Positions 1 through 6,330 of a stretch of DNA of 7,633 bases are shown here, one piece after another. Location: NCBI GenBank assembly GCA_022572285.1, contig JACZWF010000073.1, positions 1 to 7,633 on the forward strand, in the 5' to 3' direction. A model generated the notes under the pieces. The model had not been told where the DNA came from. It saw nothing but the letters and a program-made list of their open reading frames with translations, and ran no database searches. Made by a program: the position numbers and the translations under genes. The stretch comes from Nitrososphaerota archaeon. Lineage in GTDB: Archaea; Thermoproteota; Nitrososphaeria; Nitrososphaerales; UBA57. Within the stretch, counting starts at the first letter, position 1. Every line of letters begins with the position of its first letter.

Positions 1-1413
1 ATAGAGGGAGACTCTACGACATTTCAAATTCTGTTTGGGGGGCTAATGAGATCCCTCGAGATCGAGGCTCGTCCAGTGATTGGAGCTATGAATTCCTCGC
101 CTCTTCTGGATGAGCCCTTTCTCCTCGCCCATTCTTGGATCGAGATAAGGGTAGAAAACTGGATCCACGCCGACCCAATGTTGGGACTTTTAGATGGAGA
201 AGGGACTGCTCTGCCTGAGAATCTCGATTCTTTGCTGACCGATCCGAAATTCATATACGATCTCCTGCCAGCCTGGGGCGGGGTGCTCACGGCGATAACC
301 TACGACGGTCAGCTCCTAGATATCACTCGGGACTATAGGATGACGGCAACAGGAGAACTTACAGGATATTTGCTATTTGTTGAGGGACCCGTCAAACTCA
401 CTATTATCTCTGGAGCGGACTTTGTGGTGAATGGTATACCTTTCTCCTTCCTCTGGACGCCATTCGATGCACAATCCACGGCTGTAAAAACTCTTGCACC
501 GGTAGGCCAACTAATTCTGGTTGATGAAGACTTTGATGACGGTGAAATCTCGTTGGTCGTTGAGGGAGAGATAGGTCTCGACTATCGGGTAAACGCTCTA
601 AGGCTTTCGACGAGGACTCCAATCCTGAGTTCTATGGAATCATCACTTGTTACCAGGACTAGGGCTGAGCACAAGATAGCCTCATCAATGTCTTCGGGAG
701 GGCTGGACCGATTCTTCATAACCCAAGTACAAGCAGTTCAATTCTCTCCAGACCAGATAATCTATCTCTCTTCAAATTCAACAATTCTTGAGGAGCGAGT
801 GGAGGAGCGGATAGACGCGTTGCATCTAATTCTCGGTGGCCGTCGAGGCACTACAGGTACCCTAAACATAACCTTCTCCAAGTCTCTGATAAACCAAATA
901 GACTCGAGCTTAGATAGAATCTTGGTCGTCTTAGATGGCGAGGTTGTGGGTGCCCAAGTTATCGACATGGGCCTCGATATAGTCATTCGAGTGAATTATG
1001 AACATAGCGAGCAAATTGGAACGATTGAAATGTCAGAGCGAAATTTAGTAGTCTATCTAAAGAGCTATAAGCTTACAATCGATGTCAGGGATCCATTCAA
1101 TCAGAAAATTGGCCGTGCAGATCTTCTAATCCAGGGACCACTTGGAAACGCAACAAGGGTAAGTGCAGAGAGTACTTTCACTAATTTGGTTCCAGGTCGA
1201 TATGAAGTCACTGTAAGATATCGAGGTGAATCTCAGCAGCTAACAAGAAATGTATCAGACCGAGACTTGATAGTGAGCGTAAACCTATTCAGGTCAGATT
1301 CTACCGTAGCTCTGATAACGACCTCCGTGCTTGCGATAGTTGGATCGGTAGCAATCGGCGTTCAAGGAGGATTGTCGAGAATCCTAGATGTCGAGAGACG
1401 TCGGGCTAAGTAG
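1..1413 (+). CDS. Secreted beta-rich surface protein with C-terminal membrane anchor, 5' partial
   Basis: The frame is open from base 1 with no stop before the first ATG at 46, and the product from that ATG lacks a signal peptide, so the true start is probably outside the window. Numbered from the ATG: residues 1-260 are beta-rich and unrecognised. Residues 268-330 (GTLNITFSKSL, then LDRILVVLDGEVV, then an IxIRVNYEHSEQIGTIEM-like strand) resemble the Ig-like repeats of archaeal cell-surface proteins. Residues 340-415 look like a carboxypeptidase-regulatory-like/Ig fold (LTIDVRDPFNQKIGRADLLI, then FTNLVPGRYEVTVRY). Residues 417-438 form one hydrophobic segment, followed by a short basic tail ending RRRAK. 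Five N-X-S/T sequons (N16, N244, N274, N368, N402), all before the anchor, fit an outside location. Expected topology is a large extracellular part with about 15 residues in the cytoplasm. It ends with TAG and overlaps the convergent tubulin-like gene by 8 bp. Specific function is unknown; adhesin or S-layer-associated protein is possible. Confidence 0.8.
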   Translation: MEGDSTTFQILFGGLMRSLEIEARPVIGAMNSSPLLDEPFLLAHSWIEIRVENWIHADPMLGLLDGEGTALPENLDSLLTDPKFIYDLLPAWGGVLTAITYDGQLLDITRDYRMTATGELTGYLLFVEGPVKLTIISGADFVVNGIPFSFLWTPFDAQSTAVKTLAPVGQLILVDEDFDDGEISLVVEGEIGLDYRVNALRLSTRTPILSSMESSLVTRTRAEHKIASSMSSGGLDRFFITQVQAVQFSPDQIIYLSSNSTILEERVEERIDALHLILGGRRGTTGTLNITFSKSLINQIDSSLDRILVVLDGEVVGAQVIDMGLDIVIRVNYEHSEQIGTIEMSERNLVVYLKSYKLTIDVRDPFNQKIGRADLLIQGPLGNATRVSAESTFTNLVPGRYEVTVRYRGESQQLTRNVSDRDLIVSVNLFRSDSTVALITTSVLAIVGSVAIGVQGGLSRILDVERRRAK

Positions 1414-2797
1414 GGGAGGCGGTCTTGCGTATTAGCCTCACCATCCCTTTATCATAAAGATCTATACCGCTCGAAATCTTCTTTAATTGCTCTTCTGTGA
1501 GCGCGAATTCATCCCAAAGATCAAGGTTTTCTATATACGCACTGAACCTCTTGTAGGGATCTTTATTTGGCCTGATAATATCGGCTACGCTTGAACCTCC
1601 CAGAAGGAGGAGTACGTCGATTCGATCCGAGTTTTCATTGACCCTGACAACCTGAAAAGATGTTCCTTTGAGGACAGGAAATCGCTTTCGATTCCATTCG
1701 TTGAACTGTTCTTGAAGTTTTTTCTCCCCGGCTTTGGCTACGATCTTCTCCGGCACTCTAGCAATAGCAATACTCAGGACTACCGAATCATAATCAAAAG
1801 GTGAGAGGGGGAAGGAGATCGCATGATCGAGAATATTTCCTATCTTGTCATAGATCTCGTAGCTCCTTCCGTATGCATACACCGGAGAGAATACCTGCAC
1901 TCTGTATGATCGGGCAAGTCGTACTATCTCCGATAGGTCTACTTCATCTTGTCCGAAGATGAGATCTACGATACGTGGGATAAGAATATCTGAACCTAAC
2001 CTCCTTCCAGACCTATCAATACCAATCATTTTTCGAAGTGCGTCTCCTTGTGAAACTATCAAAATGTCGGCAAGGCGCTGTTCCGATTTCACAAAGCGCG
2101 AAAGGGCACAGTAGGCATTGAAGTGGGTCTGGTCGGTATCCTCTTCCGAGGGTAACATGGCGAAGACGATTCCTGAGGCATCGGGGTTTATGTCCTTGAT
2201 CCTCGCAAGGATAAGAGGTCCGACACCTGAAGCAATATTCTCTCCTAGTGAAGCGAAGAAGATCGTAATCTGATCCTCAACGCTTTCGCTGACGCCAATC
2301 CTCCTAATCTTGTCTTCAAGTTGATTGTCTTTCGTGGCACTCTTCAAAGTGGTACTCCAGACACCGCTTCCCTTGTCCTTTGACCTTTTCAATCGATGAA
2401 GTGCTGTCCTGGAAATTCTGTCGATATCCTCTCTGGTATGAACTTCGGATAGCCAATCCTTGAAGACCTTTTCATCACCCTCATCTGCTCCGATAGCGAG
2501 AAAATTAAGGGACGAAACTCGATTGCCTTGACCTGCAAGAAAATTTAGAAGGAGCTTAGACCCGGTCCTTCCGAACCCAAATCTGACAATCTCTTTAGAT
2601 CGGGAAAAAACAGCGGTAAGAGATCTAATTAATTGGATTGCTGATGCCAACTCCTCTTTGAACTCAATGAGAGGTAGAGAGCATACTGCGCACGCGGTGA
2701 GCCCTCTAGCATTCTTATGCCCACTGGGACAAAGTGTGAATCCTCCTTTATGGGCCTGTTCGGCCACCATCCCTTTCCTAAAGGAATTCACACTCAT
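1406..2797 (-). CDS. Divergent tubulin/FtsZ-superfamily protein with N-terminal zinc knuckle
   Basis: The 463-residue protein carries a Cys/His cluster (C23, H27, C36, C39; CPSGH then CAVC) typical of a small zinc ribbon, then a full-length tubulin-like body. Visible landmarks: T1 nucleotide loop at 72-80 (RFGFGRTGSK, compare CetZ IGFGQAGGK); T2-like IGADEGDE at 102-109; T4 position at 184-194 (LGENIASGVGP, where FtsZ has GGGTGTGAAP); H6/T6-like region with N227 and ADILIVSQGDAL at 243-254; T7 at 282-290 (GQDEVDLSE, compare FtsZ GLINVDFAD), keeping D287 and E290 at the catalytic acidic positions. Residues 335-400 match the FtsZ/tubulin C-terminal domain pattern. The family binds GTP and polymerises; here the altered T4 makes nucleotide use uncertain. 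The ATG at 2797 lies about 40 bp from a TATA box and has no clear Shine-Dalgarno; an in-frame ATG at 2770 preceded by TAGGAAAGGG is the alternative and keeps all domains. Role in membrane remodelling or cell shape is inferred. Confidence 0.88.
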   Translation of the reverse strand: MSVNSFRKGMVAEQAHKGGFTLCPSGHKNARGLTACAVCSLPLIEFKEELASAIQLIRSLTAVFSRSKEIVRFGFGRTGSKLLLNFLAGQGNRVSSLNFLAIGADEGDEKVFKDWLSEVHTREDIDRISRTALHRLKRSKDKGSGVWSTTLKSATKDNQLEDKIRRIGVSESVEDQITIFFASLGENIASGVGPLILARIKDINPDASGIVFAMLPSEEDTDQTHFNAYCALSRFVKSEQRLADILIVSQGDALRKMIGIDRSGRRLGSDILIPRIVDLIFGQDEVDLSEIVRLARSYRVQVFSPVYAYGRSYEIYDKIGNILDHAISFPLSPFDYDSVVLSIAIARVPEKIVAKAGEKKLQEQFNEWNRKRFPVLKGTSFQVVRVNENSDRIDVLLLLGGSSVADIIRPNKDPYKRFSAYIENLDLWDEFALTEEQLKKISSGIDLYDKGMVRLIRKTASPT

Positions 2798-2864
2798 AAT
2801 AGTTTTTGGTAAGGAACTCCGATACGGCGTATGATTTATAGATTAACCCAACGGAAACAACGCC
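2798..2864. promoter_or_regulatory. Divergent promoter region between tubulin-like and PH-like genes
   Basis: This 67-bp gap separates the start of the minus-strand tubulin-like gene from the proposed GTG (2865) of the plus-strand PH-like gene. One TATA-like core, TTTATAG on the plus strand and CTATAAA on the minus strand (about 2834-2841), is the only such element and could serve both directions. Its centre is about 27 bp from the GTG at 2865, the usual archaeal TATA-to-start distance, which predicts a leaderless mRNA. In the other direction the predicted start is near 2811, giving a leader of about 14 nt for the ATG at 2797. The positions are seen in the sequence; promoter activity is inferred. 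Confidence 0.55.
2822..2832. promoter_or_regulatory. Palindromic box ATACGGCGTAT, candidate operator
   Basis: A perfect odd-centred palindrome (ATACG-G-CGTAT) lies directly beside the shared TATA box. It sits where the upstream promoter element (BRE) of the plus-strand gene would be, and just downstream of the TATA box for the minus-strand gene. A bound repressor or activator could affect both genes. The core ACGGCGT recurs in inverted form at 2860-2866. Confidence 0.4.
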
Positions 2865-2866
2865 GT
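2860..2866. promoter_or_regulatory. Second ACG-S-CGT box at the plus-strand start
   Basis: ACGCCGT is the exact reverse complement of the core of the palindrome at 2824-2830, with centres 36 bp apart. It overlaps the predicted transcription start and the GTG at 2865, a typical repressor position. Seven bases can match by chance in such a region, so operator function is tentative. Confidence 0.3.
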
Positions 2867-2942
2867 GAGCGCGGAGAATCCAGAGCGGATTATCTCAAAA
2901 TACGAGTCAGTCAAACTAGAGGGCAAGGGTACGTGACGGCTC
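2865..2942 (+). other. In-frame N-terminal extension of the PH-like gene, interrupted by TGA at 2934
   Basis: Reading upstream of the GTG at 2943 in the same frame gives GTG at 2865, then SAENPERIISKYESVKLEG, KGT, a TGA stop at 2934-2936, then RL leading into VLTDRRIIF. The peptide before the stop looks like the first strand expected before the LTDRRIIF strand of a PH-like domain, and GTG 2865 sits about 27 bp from a TATA box. The frame is the same on both sides of TGA, so a single-base substitution (for example CGA to TGA) explains it better than an indel. Alternatives are a sequencing error, a truncated but functional gene starting at 2943, or readthrough. TGA appears to work as a normal stop in the neighbouring 816-residue gene, which argues against reassignment. 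Confidence 0.6.
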
Positions 2943-3842
2943 GTGTTGACTGATCGAAGGATTATCTTTGAGAAGAAAAAAGGAATCCTCTCTAGTAAGG
3001 TAATCCCACAGGTTACAATTGATGTTCGGGCGATCATTTCAGTTGAGCAACTTCAGGATTTCGGAGTCAAGATCGTTCATGAGGGAAAGAAAGAAACTAT
3101 CTCTCACAAAGTGACTCCCAGTAACTCGACTGATGCGATTGAGATAGTCCAGACTATCTCGTCCATGCTAAGTGAAAGGAAATTGATTAGAGATAAGAGC
3201 GAACTTTCTGAGAAGGATGTGAAAATGGCGGAAACGAAGTACCTCTCTTATGTCTTGGACACTGGGTCCAAAATCTGGGAATTGACTTCACTCTCCCTTT
3301 CCATGTTGCGAGGCCTTGGATTCGAGGATTGGGATCGGGCAGAGGAGGTCTTTGAAAGACTTTCAAGAACAACCGGCAGCCTTTCAGAGGAAAACTCCTT
3401 CGATTTCCGCAACGAAATAGATCTCATTAGGACATCGGTGAAGAGTAGGTCGACGGAAAAAGTAGGTGAAGCTATTTCTGGTTTCCTTGATACGGTAGGC
3501 AATGAGCTGAGCTCAACAACCCCTCCGGAAAGCGAATGGAAAGATTACATCCACCACAAAAGCCCCAACTGGGGTTCCCTCTCCTACCTCTTTCTCTTTT
3601 CCCTTGCTCTCAATGAGGGTATTGCATTTGAAGAGAACGGACTAGAAGGCGAGAAACAGACTGCTCTTTCGAATGCAAAGAAGCTGATCCCTATTCTTGG
3701 TGTCGAGTTCAGTCAAGACCTCTTCAAGGATCTAAAAACGGAAGGCAACGAAACTCCGTTTGCAGAGATGGCATCCGAATTTAACGTATATCTGAGGGAT
3801 GCATTGCAGGATTCTCTAAGAGAAACAAGTCTCTTGGCATAA
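2943..3842 (+). CDS. PH-like domain protein with helical C-terminal region, probably N-terminally truncated
   Basis: From the GTG at 2943 the product is 299 residues. Residues 1-76 have the pattern of a bacterial/archaeal PH-like (bPH/GRAM-like) domain: LTDRRIIFEKKKG strand and turn, VTIDVRAIISVEQL (24-37), GVKIVHEGKKETISHKV strands (41-57), and a closing helix DAIEIVQTISSML (64-76). Residues 77-299 are mostly charged helix, with a more hydrophobic stretch SLSYLFLFSLAL (212-223), probably too short and polar for a membrane span. No family is recognised for this part. The start at 2943 would remove the first strand of the fold; an upstream GTG at 2865 in the same frame restores it but is separated by a TGA, so the gene may be a nonsense allele. 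It is divergent from the tubulin-like gene across a shared promoter region and converges on the membrane-protein gene with a 1-bp gap. PH-like domains bind lipids or proteins; a membrane or filament adaptor role is inferred. Confidence 0.75.
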   Translation: MLTDRRIIFEKKKGILSSKVIPQVTIDVRAIISVEQLQDFGVKIVHEGKKETISHKVTPSNSTDAIEIVQTISSMLSERKLIRDKSELSEKDVKMAETKYLSYVLDTGSKIWELTSLSLSMLRGLGFEDWDRAEEVFERLSRTTGSLSEENSFDFRNEIDLIRTSVKSRSTEKVGEAISGFLDTVGNELSSTTPPESEWKDYIHHKSPNWGSLSYLFLFSLALNEGIAFEENGLEGEKQTALSNAKKLIPILGVEFSQDLFKDLKTEGNETPFAEMASEFNVYLRDALQDSLRETSLLA

Positions 3843-3843
3843 G

Positions 3844-6294
3844 TCATTTCTTTCTTTTCTGTATCTTACTGTATTTGCTGTCAAAAACAACTTCCCCATA
3901 GCGATTAATGGCGAATAGCTTGAGATATTGCGAGGCATATCGGGGTCGGACCGGTAGCTCCCTTGCGCTAACGTGACCCGATTTGTGGAGCTTCGAGATT
4001 ATCAAAGGTTCCATGTTTGGGTAGTTCAGGATGAATTCATTCATGGTTATGTACTTCTTGAGAGTTGACGCGGCCCCCTCTATAGTCTTGATCACGTATT
4101 CTATGTTATCTATCCGTTCAGCTATCTCATTTGCGTCCTGGTCATCCAGGAAGCGAAGCGAGGAATCTATGTCACCTACAAGTTGTGTATTCTTCCCCCA
4201 ATTGAACTCTTCAGATACTCTGGAGTCGTTCAGTTTCTCGAAGTCTCTCAATAAGGTCAACAATTCTCCAAGAATCGCTCTTGTCCCGATTTCTAGGTAC
4301 TCAAGCTTGAGCATTATATCTGGAAGGTAGATAATCCCCTTCGGTTTCTCCAGCTGCTGAACATGGTTAGAGAGTTGAATCGCGACCTGCCCAGTTTTTG
4401 AGACGGAAGCCTCTCTACCTAGGGATTCATTCAAAGGAAGGATATGTGAATTATAAATCTCGAGCATTCTCTGAATAAGCTTTCGTACACTGGATGCAAT
4501 CTTACGACTATCTGACAAATATCGGTCACTAAGAGATGTGATGCTTGTAACTATCGCATCGAGTGCTTTCTCTCCCCCGGACTGCGCCAGAAAGTTTCTT
4601 GCCACATCGATGGCGGTGGGATCTAATTTCTTGTCAAAATCTTTTCTAATTGCCTCAATAAGCCGCACTGCATGTTCTATTGTTATTTCGGCAACTTTGA
4701 GGAATTGACTGTTCAGTTCGTTTTGACTCTTGAGTGATTCCTCAGGGCCCATCTCGGCAAGGTCTGAGAGATTAGTTGAATTAACGTTTGGCAGGCCTTC
4801 AACTCCAAACCGTGTAATCGTAGAAACGATGTGCTGATATTTCACGACTTTATCTACCTGGTACTGGTATAACCTATGATACGTACTAGATGCAATTCTC
4901 TCCTGTTCCTGGTTGATTTGAGATAGGCTCGTAGTTCTCTCTTGGAGGGTCTTGTAAGACATAGTGTCTATCCCACCAAGAGTGATTCGGACCTGCTCCT
5001 GATACTTATTCGCTGAGGCATTTTCGGTAGAGAGGTCTATCCCAGGTGATGATCTTTCAATCAACTTTAGGCTAGTAAAGAAGGCGGCGATCCTATCTGC
5101 CAACTGTCTCCCCTTTGAGATTAGGCCTGACGAGAGAAATGCAATCTCTTCCCTTCTCTTCAACCTGAGGGAGGCGATGACCATTGCCGATCCGAACGAG
5201 CCGGCAGATACAGTTATGGCAAGAAAAGCTATGCCTCCTGAGAGGGCGACAGTTTCAGTGCCAATAGGATTGAGACTAGTATAGTACCTAAGAGTGCTAC
5301 TCGTAGCTTGTAACGCGCCGAGAAAAAGGAATGTTCCGACGAGGAGAGTAGGCGCATATGAGTACTTCAGAACCTTGCTAACATCAATTCCCCGTTCTAC
5401 TAACCACGGCCAGAAACGATCTATTACTGAGATGAAGGAGAACGATAGTGCTAACAAGATTGGGACGTAGAGAATTATTAGCCTATCGATTATTAGGAAT
5501 AAGTACGGGTGGAAGAATTCACTTGCTCCAAATACGGAAGAGAACGTCGCTTGAAGCGTTGGAATGTCCAAGGAAGTAAGGGGTGGATTCGGAGTATAGG
5601 AGATATGAGTGAAGAGTGGAAGAGGAAGGGCATTCATGGCGTCGTATATCTGCTGAGGTCTCATCGAATTGATCTGGTCGCCTAATGTTAGTACCAAATT
5701 CTCTGAGAATGCGACGCCATGAAACGGGATGAAGATCATGATAAACATGAAAACCATTCCCAGGTGATCGAACAGTTTGCGTCTCTCTTCTAGCAGTGCA
5801 ACCATCAACATCAGAGGGATGGCCACGAAGTACAAGGGGGTCAACCCCAATGCCCCTGCAAAAAGACCCATCAGTGGGGAAATGACGTTTCGAGGCTCGC
5901 TCACAGATCGAGCGGCGAAGGCACCGATAAAGAAAATGTAAACGAAAAGCCACCATAGAGGAATCCCAGCTTGATATGCATAGGCGGGGGCAGAGATAAG
6001 CGTCCCTATCAAGAAACCAGCGATTGGAATCCTAAACCCAATGACGGCCGCCAGTATCGCGAAGAGAATAATCACTGGAGTAGGGTATAGCGGTATTACT
6101 ACAAGAAGCAGTGTCGTGGTTACAAGAATAAGAGCCGAAATCAGGAGTCTTCTAAGTGTCTTGCGGTACTCTCGTTCCCTCTCTATCGGATCCTCTATTC
6201 TGCGGGAAGGTCGTAGCCCAAATCTCTCGATAACAGATGAGGGGGGCTGCGAATCCTTTGTCTGATCTGGTTCTATTATCTTGGGATCGCTCAA
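3844..6294 (-). CDS. Polytopic membrane protein with long helical cytoplasmic tail
   Basis: The 816-residue protein has a charged N-terminus (1-49, many Arg/Lys), then about ten hydrophobic segments: roughly 50-70, 72-88, 90-106, 112-128, 138-153, 154-168, 177-196, 262-290, 312-331 and 346-372. A large loop at about 198-261, probably outside the cell, contains a Pro-rich stretch (LPLPLFTHISYTPNPPLTS). After the last segment the basic RLKRREE marks a cytoplasmic side, followed by about 440 residues of helical, partly coiled-coil sequence (380-745). The end (748-808) has a helix-helix-hairpin pattern (PNMEPLIISKLHKSG, SARELPVRPRYASQYLK, then NRYGEVVFDSKYSKI) suggestive of a winged-helix-like fold, and it closes with a basic KKRKK-type tail. 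I recognise no transporter or enzyme family. The start is TTG at 6294, the only possible start after the in-frame TAA of the upstream gene 33 bp away; a GAGGG precedes it closely. It probably forms an operon with the coiled-coil gene. A membrane scaffold or receptor role is inferred. Confidence 0.85.
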   Translation of the reverse strand: MSDPKIIEPDQTKDSQPPSSVIERFGLRPSRRIEDPIEREREYRKTLRRLLISALILVTTTLLLVVIPLYPTPVIILFAILAAVIGFRIPIAGFLIGTLISAPAYAYQAGIPLWWLFVYIFFIGAFAARSVSEPRNVISPLMGLFAGALGLTPLYFVAIPLMLMVALLEERRKLFDHLGMVFMFIMIFIPFHGVAFSENLVLTLGDQINSMRPQQIYDAMNALPLPLFTHISYTPNPPLTSLDIPTLQATFSSVFGASEFFHPYLFLIIDRLIILYVPILLALSFSFISVIDRFWPWLVERGIDVSKVLKYSYAPTLLVGTFLFLGALQATSSTLRYYTSLNPIGTETVALSGGIAFLAITVSAGSFGSAMVIASLRLKRREEIAFLSSGLISKGRQLADRIAAFFTSLKLIERSSPGIDLSTENASANKYQEQVRITLGGIDTMSYKTLQERTTSLSQINQEQERIASSTYHRLYQYQVDKVVKYQHIVSTITRFGVEGLPNVNSTNLSDLAEMGPEESLKSQNELNSQFLKVAEITIEHAVRLIEAIRKDFDKKLDPTAIDVARNFLAQSGGEKALDAIVTSITSLSDRYLSDSRKIASSVRKLIQRMLEIYNSHILPLNESLGREASVSKTGQVAIQLSNHVQQLEKPKGIIYLPDIMLKLEYLEIGTRAILGELLTLLRDFEKLNDSRVSEEFNWGKNTQLVGDIDSSLRFLDDQDANEIAERIDNIEYVIKTIEGAASTLKKYITMNEFILNYPNMEPLIISKLHKSGHVSARELPVRPRYASQYLKLFAINRYGEVVFDSKYSKIQKRKK
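3847..3860 (+). terminator. T-rich tract after the PH-like gene
   Basis: TTTCTTTCTTTTCT starts 4 bp after the TAA stop of the plus-strand gene: 11 of 14 bases are T. Archaeal termination often uses such U-rich runs without a hairpin. It lies inside the 3' end of the convergent gene, where its complement encodes the Lys/Arg-rich C-terminus (KRKK), so coding constraint could also explain the base bias. Confidence 0.4.
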
Positions 6295-6330
6295 GAGCCC
6301 TCTACAGCTCTGCGTTATATTACGAGTTTA
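6294..6330 (-). promoter_or_regulatory. Short intergenic region with TATA-like box and small hairpin before the TTG start
   Basis: On the minus strand the 33-bp gap reads from the TAA stop (6330-6328) through TAATATAA (6322-6315) to AGAGC-TGTAGAGG-GCTCT (6311-6294), directly followed by the rest of the TTG start. The TATA-like box centre is about 25 bp from the TTG, so an internal promoter making a leaderless mRNA is possible. Alternatively the 5-bp-stem hairpin, whose 8-nt loop holds the GAGG Shine-Dalgarno-like bases, could modulate translation after readthrough from the upstream gene. Both are weak signals, and they are mutually exclusive readings of the same bases. Confidence 0.3.

Noticed and set aside
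2934..2936. Selenocysteine or TGA reassignment at the interrupted codon
   Set aside because: No catalytic context for selenocysteine is expected in a PH-like strand, no SECIS-like element was recognised, and TGA terminates the neighbouring 816-residue gene.
2843..3037. Minus-strand open frame across the divergent promoter and PH-like start
   Set aside because: It would run through the TATA box and antisense to the PH-like gene; its peptide has no recognisable pattern.
4031..4330. Plus-strand open frame of 99 codons opposite the membrane-protein gene
   Set aside because: Antisense to a well-supported coding region, Ser-rich composition typical of shadows, no start signal.
5519..5956. Minus-strand open frame of 145 codons
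   Set aside because: It lies entirely inside the membrane-protein gene in another frame of the same strand, is rich in Arg/Ser/His without a domain pattern, and has no promoter; it is a frame shadow.
6292..6330. Fusion of the coiled-coil and membrane proteins by readthrough of the TAA (both genes share a frame)
   Set aside because: The 11 codons between them look non-coding and contain promoter-like and SD-like bases; the stop is TAA and each product looks complete at that junction.
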